DNA of 64,000 nt from Emydura subglobosa (lineage: Eukaryota > Chordata > Testudines > Chelidae), in assembly GCA_007922225.1 (NCBI GenBank), contig ML679954.1:21207743-21271742 (forward strand), written 5' to 3'. The translations under genes were made by a program, and so were the position numbers. Shown here one piece after another: positions 54,101 through 63,100 of this stretch. How positions within the stretch are numbered: position 1 is the stretch's first letter; every line of letters starts with the position of its first letter. Under the pieces are notes generated by a model. That model was not told the origin of the DNA. It saw nothing but the letters and a program-made list of their open reading frames with translations, and made no database searches.

Positions 54101-57100
54101 ATTGAATTAATAAAACCACCTCTGCAAGTGGATTAGCGTCTGAAGTGCATCAGTTAATTCGCATTAGTGAGAGTGTGGATGCAATGGGACTTAATTCAAA
54201 TTAATTGGCCTTTGGACTGTATCCCATGATGCCTCATTTCAGTACCCTCCCCCAAAGCAGCCCCGGGAAGATTTAAATCTTCATTTCCTGTGGTGAATGG
54301 GTTTAAAATCCAAGCTGCGATCACCCCCCCCACACACAACAAGCCATTTGCAGTTTGTCTCTTTAAGGGTTTGAAAGATTTCACCACCCACCCTCCTCCC
54401 CGCGTGGTGAATGCGTTTTAACTGCACAGCAAGCCCTTCGCAGTTTGTCCCTTTAAGTTTTGTCCCTTTGAAAGTTTAGCCCTTTAAAGTTTGTCCCTTT
54501 GAAAGATTTCACCACCCATCCCCCTCCCCGCATGGTGAATGAGTTTTAAATGCCTGCAGTGAGAGGAAATTCTTTGCTACATTGTTTCAGTGGCCAATCA
54601 TGGAAATTGATACTTTCTTAAGAGTTTATTCACAGTGCTACATGTGGATACATTATATCATGCTTTCCATCAGTGAAATGGAAACATTTGTATCACTGTA
54701 TTAATATACTAACTGACTTGTCATGGTCAAAATGAGAGCATAGTTCAGCTGGCTCCAGGTGCCTGCAGCAATGGCAATCGGGGGAGTACAAAAACAGCAT
54801 GAAAATCCTTTTCCTGTTTGTTTGGGGGGTGGGGGAAGAGGGTGGGGGAAGCAGCACTGCATCCTGGGATGATGACACTCATCACAACAGCCTCTATGGT
54901 TAGTTGCACTGTGGGATAGCTTCCCACATTGCACTGCTTTCTAATTTGAATTAAGGCTGGCCAGTGTGGACGCAAGAAACCAGCACAAACACTGTAGTGT
55001 GGACAGTCTGCAGTGCTTTCTATAAATCGCTTTCTGTAATTCGAATTAAGCTAATTCGAATTAGTGCTGCAGTGTAGACATATAAGTGTAGTGATTTCCA
55101 GCCAAAACCCCTCAGCGTGATAGCCAGGAGCTTTGCTCAGTAGGGTTTTATCCTCAAGAAGGATGATGCAAAGATTGAGGCAAAGAATGCTATACGGTCT
55201 AGAAGCAAGCACATGAACAGACTACAAATACGAATATCTTACTAGTAAAATGTCAGGCTTCCCATTTTCTTTTTAATAAATGCTCAAATTATTAAACAAG
55301 CATATGTTACTATTAATAAATTATAAGTTTCCAACTTCTCACTATGAAATGAAAGGTAATCTGACATACAAAAGAAAAATCACCTGATAAGTGTGAAGTG
55401 TGTAGATTCTGGATTGGCTGCAATTTTATGTCTGACAAACATCCAGAAATTCTCCTGTTCTTCATGAAACTTCTGCTCCTAGAATATGGGGAGTAGGAGG
55501 AAAACACAAGAGAGACTGGTCCTTATTTATATTTATTCCAGAAGGTCAGTGGAAAATTGCAGACATTTGCCCTAAGAAAGATTAGTGATAATCTCACTTA
55601 CCTTTCAGTGACTGCATCAAAACAGCACAGACCCTAGATGTACTAGTAGTCGCTGTCCCCTGACACGCAACTTGAGCCAAGAAATAAAGATCAGGGCAGA
55701 TCCTCATCTAGTGTAAAGTGACATACTTCCATTTGAGTCAATGGAGTTATGACAATTTACATCAGCTGAGGATCTGGCCCCTTTCCAACTAGCACTCCTG
55801 TGTGACTCACTCTTAGACTGGATCCCCTTCAATTCAATGATACAGGCAGGATTGATGACCAATCAAAATATTACAATTTACCCTCCTCAACAGTCTCCTC
55901 CCTCCAAGTTCAGATCCTTCCAATATGAATGAATAATGTTTTAGCCTACACACTGCCCTATCGACAAGTCACACCCTCAATCCTAGAATTCTTTGGGTGG
56001 ATGGTTGTTTTGACTCAGCCACAGAAAATGAGAATATAACTTCTCTTTCTGTGCCTGCACAGCAGAGACCTTAGTTTCTGAACAGTGATACCTCAGCAGG
56101 CACAAAGGAAAGAGGCTGGACTAACCACTAAGATCTTGTCTTCACTAAGAAAAAAAAGACTTTTTTAAAACCACATATTAGCTAATGCATGGTATCTACC
56201 ATCACATCTGTTTGCTGGGCAAGATAAACCCTAGGCTCCCTCCTAACTAACACGCAGTAAAAAAACAAAACAATCTTCTTTCCTATGGTGTCTGAGAAGA
56301 ATTAGGGACAGACAAAGGGGATGCCATGTTGTTCTACTCCTTATCCCTTTAGCAAATGGCTCCCTAAGGAAGGGCAACTTTAAGCACCGTGATGATTTGG
56401 TCAGAATCCCTGCTGACTAGATAAAAACTTCCCCCTACACAGACACTGTGCTTAGCAACATAGGTGGTTCAGGATGCATCAGACTTATCGATAGCAGGTT
56501 TATCTTACATGGATTTAAACAGTAGTATGCTCTCCCTTAGCTATGTGAAGTTCCTGGTGCTATCCAGACAGATCAAACATACTACCACTATAGTGTTATC
56601 AGAGTTTATGAGGAAAAAAGTTACTAACCTTTGGTAACTATTGTTCTTTGAGATGTGTTGCTCATGTCCATCCCATGCTAGGTGAGAATGCACCATATGA
56701 ACTGTTGCTGAAGATTTTTTTCTCTAAGTGGTACATATGCACCAGTATAAGAGGCCCTGCACCCTCTCAGTTCCTTCTTGCCAGTAACTCTGACAGAGAG
56801 GTAAGGAGGGCTGGTCATGGAAAGGACACGAGCAACACATCCCAAAGAACAGTTACGTATGGTTTGTAAGCATTTTTTCTTCTTCAAGTGCTTGTTCATT
56901 CCATACTAGCTGACTCACAAGTGGGTGGACAAGGTTCTGTGGCCTGCGTTGTGCAGAAGGTCAGACTAGATAGATGATTATACTGGTCCCTTCTGACCTT
57001 AAAGTCTATGAGCCGTGTCCCTGGACGTGGGCTAGGAGTTCAGACATGCCGATTGCAACACTGCTCTCCAAAACTGGCATAGTCACAGGCCTGTTGGGCA

Positions 57101-60100
57101 ATGGCATAGTGGGACACGAAGGTATGGATTGATAACCATATCATGGCCCTGCAGATGTCCTGGATCGGTATGTGTACAAGAAACACTGCTGACACCATCT
57201 ACGGTCTTGTAGAATGACCTGTCACAATAGCCGGAGGCGGGACATTCACCTGCTCGTAGCTAGCTTGGATGCAGGCAGCTATCCAGGACAATATCCTTTG
57301 GGATGACACTGGGAGTTCTTTCTTCCTGTCAGACACAGCTATGAAAAGCTGCACAGACTTGCGGAAGGGCTTAGTCCTTTCAATTTAGAAGACCAGGGCC
57401 CATCTAATATCTAAAGTATGTAGTCGACATAAAACATAGAGGCTATATTATCTGTCAAGACCTGCACGACCTTGCCTGACAGCTAGGGACGGAACACGTG
57501 GCAGGCCAAGTGTATCGCCCTGAATTCCCTGATGTTTACATGCAGGGAGAGCTCTTCCTGAGACCAGAGACCTTGGGTTCTGAGTCTGCCGAGGTGGGCT
57601 CCCCACTCAGGTCTGAAGCATCCGAAACCACGGTTATCAACAGGTATGGGGCTGCAAAGGGCACCCCACTCATCATCAAACGTGGGTCTACCCACCAAGT
57701 CAGAGACGCTAAGACAGTAGAGGGAATTGTTACAACTGAACCAAGTGGCATCTGACAGAGGTATAAACTGACTCCAGCCACAAGTCTAGGGGTCTGAGGC
57801 ATAGCCTCATGTATTGCACCACATATATACACATTGTCACATGACCTAGCAACCTGAGGCACTCCCAGGCAATCATAAGCAGGTGAACTATGACATGGGG
57901 ACTAGATCTGACATTGTTCAGAACCAGGCCTCCGGCAGATAGGCCCTGGCCTGAATGGAGGCAAACACTGACCCTATGATTTCTATTCTCTGTATTAGGA
58001 CTGGAGTCAATATTCATTTGTTTATGAACTGGCCCAGCACACAACTGGTGGCCCGTACTATGCCAACGCTGTGCTGGACTTGAAGTCGCAAACAGCCTTT
58101 GATCAGTCAATCGTTAAGGTACATGTAGATTTGCACACCTCGATGTCTCAGGTAAGGTACAACCACAGCCATACACTTTGTAAAAACACGTGAGGCTGCT
58201 GACAGGCTGAAGGGGAGTGCAGTGAATAGCTAGTGGCATTGACCCATCACAAACCAGAGGAATCTCCTGTGTCCACGAAAGATGGAAGTGTGAAAATAAG
58301 CATCCTTTAAATCAAGGGTGGCGTACCAATCTCCCGGATCCAGGTAGGGAATGATGGAGGCCAAGGAAACAATGCAGAACCTCAATTTCTTGAGATACTT
58401 GTTGAGGTGATGCAGGTCCAGAACGGGCTGCAGGCTGGTCTCCCTTGGCCTTCGGGATTAGGAAATATCAAGAGTAAAACCCCTTCCCTCTCAAGTTTTA
58501 AGGAACTTCCTCTATGGCCCCCATGTCTAGGACGGCTTCCACTTCCTGGACGAGATGCTGCTTGAGAAAGGTCCTTGAAGAGGGATGAGGTCAGGGAGTG
58601 GGAGGAAGGGACAGACAAAAACTGTAGGGTGTACCCCACTGATGCAGTGCTGAGCACCCAAAGATCCAATCTTATATGGGACTACACAGTGAGGAAGGAA
58701 GACAGGCGGTCCAAAAACAGAGGGAAGGGGTGGATCCTGAGTCTAGCCTGGTATGTCATCCTTAGATGTACCCTCAAATGGCCTGCGACACCCACCAAGC
58801 TATTTACTTGAGCCCGACTGGGAGGCTGAAGTGGAAGGTAACAGCTGACTACACTTATAGCTCTTTCCTTTCCTCTTATAGGAATCCTGGGAGGCCCAGA
58901 AAACTTGGGAGGCTGTTGAGACCTGAAGTGCTTCCTGGAAGCCAGAGGCATGTACAGGCCCAGAGAGTAGAGCATGGCCATCAAATCCTTGAGGCCATGC
59001 AACCTGGAGTCCATCTATTCAGAGAACAGAGTGATGCCCTCGAAGGGAAGGTCCTGGACCAATTGCTGCACCTTGTATGAGAGGCCTGATGACTGAAGCC
59101 ATTAACTGTGCCTCATGGTGAACACCGATGCCATTGTTCTGTCCACTGAGTCAGCTACATCCAGGGCTGCCTGAAGGGAGGTCCTAGCCACTGTCTTGCC
59201 TTCCTCCATTGGCATGAATTCCTGCCTCACCTCCTGCAGCAGGGAGTCCTTGAACTTGGCCACTGAGTCCCACAAATTAAAATCGTACCTCCCCAGCAAT
59301 GCCAGGCTGCCCTTGGAATAAACCTATCTCCCAAACAAATCTAGTTTCTTTGCCTCCTGATTCTTTGGGGTGACACTGGGCTGCCCCTCTCATTCGCAGC
59401 TACCACCACTAGGGACCCTGGGGGGAATGTGAAAACAAGTACTCAAACCTGGTGGCCGGTACATAATATTTCTTTTCAAGGTGCGGGCAGAGAGGAAGGA
59501 GTCTACCATAGAGTCTTGACTGGCAACAACAGCACCTCATTGACTGGGAGGGTCACTCTAGAGCAGTGTTTCTCAATTTCTTTCCACCCACGGAACCCTT
59601 GCGCACCCATGCCATGCCCTCGGAACCCTTGCCCGCCCATGCCATACCGTCCGCCGAAAAGTCAAGGAAATCTTCCTCTTTTTGGCGGCGCGGTGTTTGC
59701 TTTATTCAGCGGCGTGCTCTCAGGGCTGTTTCCGGCGGCGCGCGAGCAGCTGCTCGGCAGCGCGCTTTCAGGACCGTTTCCGGCGGCGCGCGAGCAGCTG
59801 CTCGGCGGCACCGGATTTTTCTCACATTCGGCAGCGCGGTACAGTTTCTTGGCGGAACCCTTCCGCTCAGCCCACGGAACCCTAGGATTCCACGGAACAC
59901 CATTTGAGAACCACTGCTCTAGAGGGAGCTGCTGCAGCCCAGATATCAATTAGGCTGTAAGTGGACTCCTTCAGTTCCTCTACCTCCAGTCCCAAGTTTG
60001 CAGTGAACGGTCCTGAAATCATCTGGTGGGAGTGGATTAGAAGGGCCCACTACCATTTCATCTGGGGACAACGATGAGGCGGCTAACACCATGGAAATGG

Positions 60101-63100
60101 CCAATGCTTCTTCCTCCACTTGAACTGCCTCCATTGGGGTCACTTCCACGACCGTGTCTCAGTGCCGATTGAGATGGTACCGTATTTCACCTCTCTGACA
60201 TGACCAAGTACGACCACTGAGAAGGGGGTCCCTATGCCAGAGGAAAGCCCTATGGGTTCCAATACTGCCACTGGATGGGCCACTGTCCCAGTGGCCAAGC
60301 ACCAACTGCTAAGCCAGTCCCGAAGTCTAGAGGATACAACAGGACGAATGGACGGGATGAAGGACTCCACCTCAGACTCTGAAGAGGAGTTTTCTCCAGG
60401 AGACCATGAAGAAGCCATGCCTGGTTCCACCCTCAGGTGGTGCCAGGGGAATCAGTGACCGACACTAGGGCGGGGACTGCTGCAGTGGGGCCATGCAGAG
60501 GAAGGTGCCGCCACTGCCAGTGCCGCGAAGAAGCTCTCTGCCCCTTGAGCCATTCCATCCCCAGTAGTCCAGGCCAGCATGGGACCTTGGGGGTGGCCGG
60601 TATTGGGAGGGACATCAAGTCCTTTGCAGCCTGAAAGGCCTCCAGAGTCAAGGGGAACAGCAGGCATGAGGTACCAAGACCGCTCCCCAGACTCAGAGAT
60701 AAGTCCTGAACCGGGCTCGGCGCAGTCAGCAGGGTCTCTGGAGTCAACCTCGTCTCTGGAGAGGATGAGTGGCCTGGCATGGGTCTCACTACGTCCGTTA
60801 CTCCCCTCTTGTCCCTCTTTGGTACCAGAGAGCTCCCTCTCCTGGCATGCTGTTTCTTGCACTTCTTCCTCAGCACTGGGGAAGGAGAGCAGAGCCTGGA
60901 AGAGCATAGTGCCAGTGGCACATTTTGCACGGAGGCCGAAGTACTCGGTATCAATTTGGAACAGAATGGCTCAGAGGACAGTCTGAGGGCTGCCTCCATT
61001 AGTAGAGCCCTCAGGCAAATGTGTCTATCTTTCTGGGTCCTTGGTCTGAAGCCCTTGCAGATTTTACACTTCTCCTTAACGTGAGCTTCCCCAAGGTACT
61101 TTACAGAGGCCAAATGCGGGTCGCTCACAGGCACAGACTTGCCTGAGGAGGTGCACACCTTGGAACTTGGAGACTGGGTCATGCCCTGTCCCTGGGATGA
61201 CATACCTCTAAGACTGGAACAACTACCTATGCTATATACATGCCTACAAAATACATTTGCTAACTATATACAATAGATCAGAGTCCAAACCATTATTGGG
61301 AAAGCCCTGCAAGAGCAAGAACGTCGTTTCAAGCAACTGATACAGGTGGTAAGAAGGAACTGAGGGTGCGGGGCCAGCGGTACCCCTTATACTGGCACGT
61401 GCGCAGGGCTCCAGCGGGCGCTAAGGGTGGTCCTACAGATACTACTAAGGGAAAAATATTTCAGGCAACTGTGTGGAAATTATGCAAAATCTAGCATGGA
61501 ATGGACATAAGCAAGCATTCGAAGAAAAACACCTGCACACATTGGAGGCTGGCAGTTTAACTGACCTTAGACTGAGGCAAATTGAGTGAAATTACCTGGA
61601 GATAAAGACAGTACCTGGAAATCTCAAGCTAAGGGAATTCACAACAGGACAAACCTAGTAGCCATAGCTGAAGAATAGTCATTGTAGATTCAGGACTTTT
61701 CCTGTGGAGAAGCCACTGACTGAGCTAGACTGACCTCTCATTTGAACAGAAATTAGACTAAGTGATGCTCAATTTATCTATTTGAAAAGCCTATACAGCC
61801 CCCATTACTTAGACGGCCCCCATTACTTTACTATCTGAGCATCTCACAGTCTATAATGTATTTATCCTCACAACACTTCTGTGAGGTAGGGAAGAACTAT
61901 TATTCCTATTTTACAGATGGGGAACTGAGGCACAGAGACTATGACGTGCCCAAGGTCACACAAGAAGTGTGTCAGAGCAGGGATTTCAACTCAGGTCTCC
62001 CCAGTACTAGGCTAGTGCTCTAATCCCTGGACTAGCCTTCCTTTCTAAAACCTGGAGAAAACAAAGGACTGCTTCTTCCTGGGTTCATAGAGCTTAGCAT
62101 CATGAGACTTGGACCTGCCCCTTTAGAAAAAAGGCTGATTTTTGGACCCCGTTAAAAGAAAATAGCTTCATACAGTTAGCCATCCAGCTTCCTTTTTAAT
62201 GGAATAAGTCACAATAGCTTTGCTTTTCTCTATTTGCTGGTTGGACAAACTAACCCCACATCTCCTGGCTGGCACCAAAAGGACACAGATGCTTTTTCAA
62301 AAACAGAAACTGCTAATTACCTAAATCTATATATTTTAAAATGAACTCTTACTCACTCTCCATGCCATGAGGCTCAGTATTCTCTTTTTTCCCTGCTATG
62401 ATCAGCCAACATCTCAAACTCCTAAACAGTATATTGAATTCAATTTCCTTCACCATTAGTGATTTCACCAAGTGTTACAAAAGTAACACAGAACCTTGAA
62501 CTCAGGTGTGGACAGTTCCAAAGCCTTTTCTTTCAATTCACTTTTAAACAGGATATTGTTTAAAAAAGGCAGAACAAATACACAACTGAGACTGACAGTG
62601 CACAGGAATAGCATTCCATTACAGTCCAGCAAGCAACTACAACCAGGAAAGCTGTTGCCATTCCAACATTATTCTATTGTTAAACCAATATTTAGACTAG
62701 AAATAAAGAAACTGCCTGTCATATTCCTTTTAAAGAACTTTTAATTAACCTCAGGATAGAATTTACTTTGGGCTGTCAACAATGCATACAAAGATTTACA
62801 ATCAGCTGAACCGAACTGCTTTACTGCAGAATAACAGTATCATATCTGTGCCCTGCAGCAAAGCCATAATTAAGGATGTCAGCACATTATAAGTGACTAC
62901 TTACAGGAGTTTGCAATTCAGTCAAACACTATTACAAGGCTAGAACTTCATGTACAAGATCATGACTTAGCTGCAATTTACTTTTTTAAATTATAGAAGT
63001 GTAAATAAAACATTCAAACCAGACACTGTTTTGTACTACTGATACCTATAAACATTATCTGAAAAAAAAAAAAAATCTGTTTTAGGCTATAATACATTTT

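Larger units (their letters stand above)
56612..61529 (-). mobile_element. DIRS-type tyrosine-recombinase retrotransposon, near full length but broken
   Basis: A 4.9-kb element in the intron between kinesin exons 62353 and 55478, coding on the minus strand. Its two ends are inverted: the left end reads GTTCTTTGAGATGTG...CTCATGTCCATCCCATGCTAG, and the reverse complement of the right end reads TCTTCGAATGC...TTATGTCCATTCCATGCTAG. Near the left end, 56835-56925 is complementary to both termini, which is the internal complementary region of DIRS elements. In coding order it holds gag (61.2-59.1 kb), reverse transcriptase (58.6-58.1), RNase H (57.7-57.48) and tyrosine recombinase (57.42-57.06). Stops and frame breaks interrupt all but the gag 5' part. 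No target duplication is expected, since DIRS integrates by recombinase. A CR1 end and a hAT element sit inside it. Confidence 0.85.

Noticed and set aside
56612..56925. Paired repeats considered as LTRs of an endogenous retrovirus
   Set aside because: The repeats are inverted rather than direct, with a complementary region and a tyrosine recombinase, which fits DIRS and not a retrovirus.
57730..58110. Minus-strand open frame of 126 codons between the RT and RNase H remnants
   Set aside because: Only parts lie in the proper frame for the DIRS polyprotein, so it was not listed as a separate gene.
59429..59953. Plus-strand open frame of 174 codons rich in Arg, Ala and Pro
   Set aside because: It spans the GC-rich hAT insertion and both flanks. 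It is produced by base composition and the 48-bp duplication.
60579..60986. Plus-strand open frame of 135 codons
   Set aside because: Complement of the DIRS gag-like frame on the minus strand.
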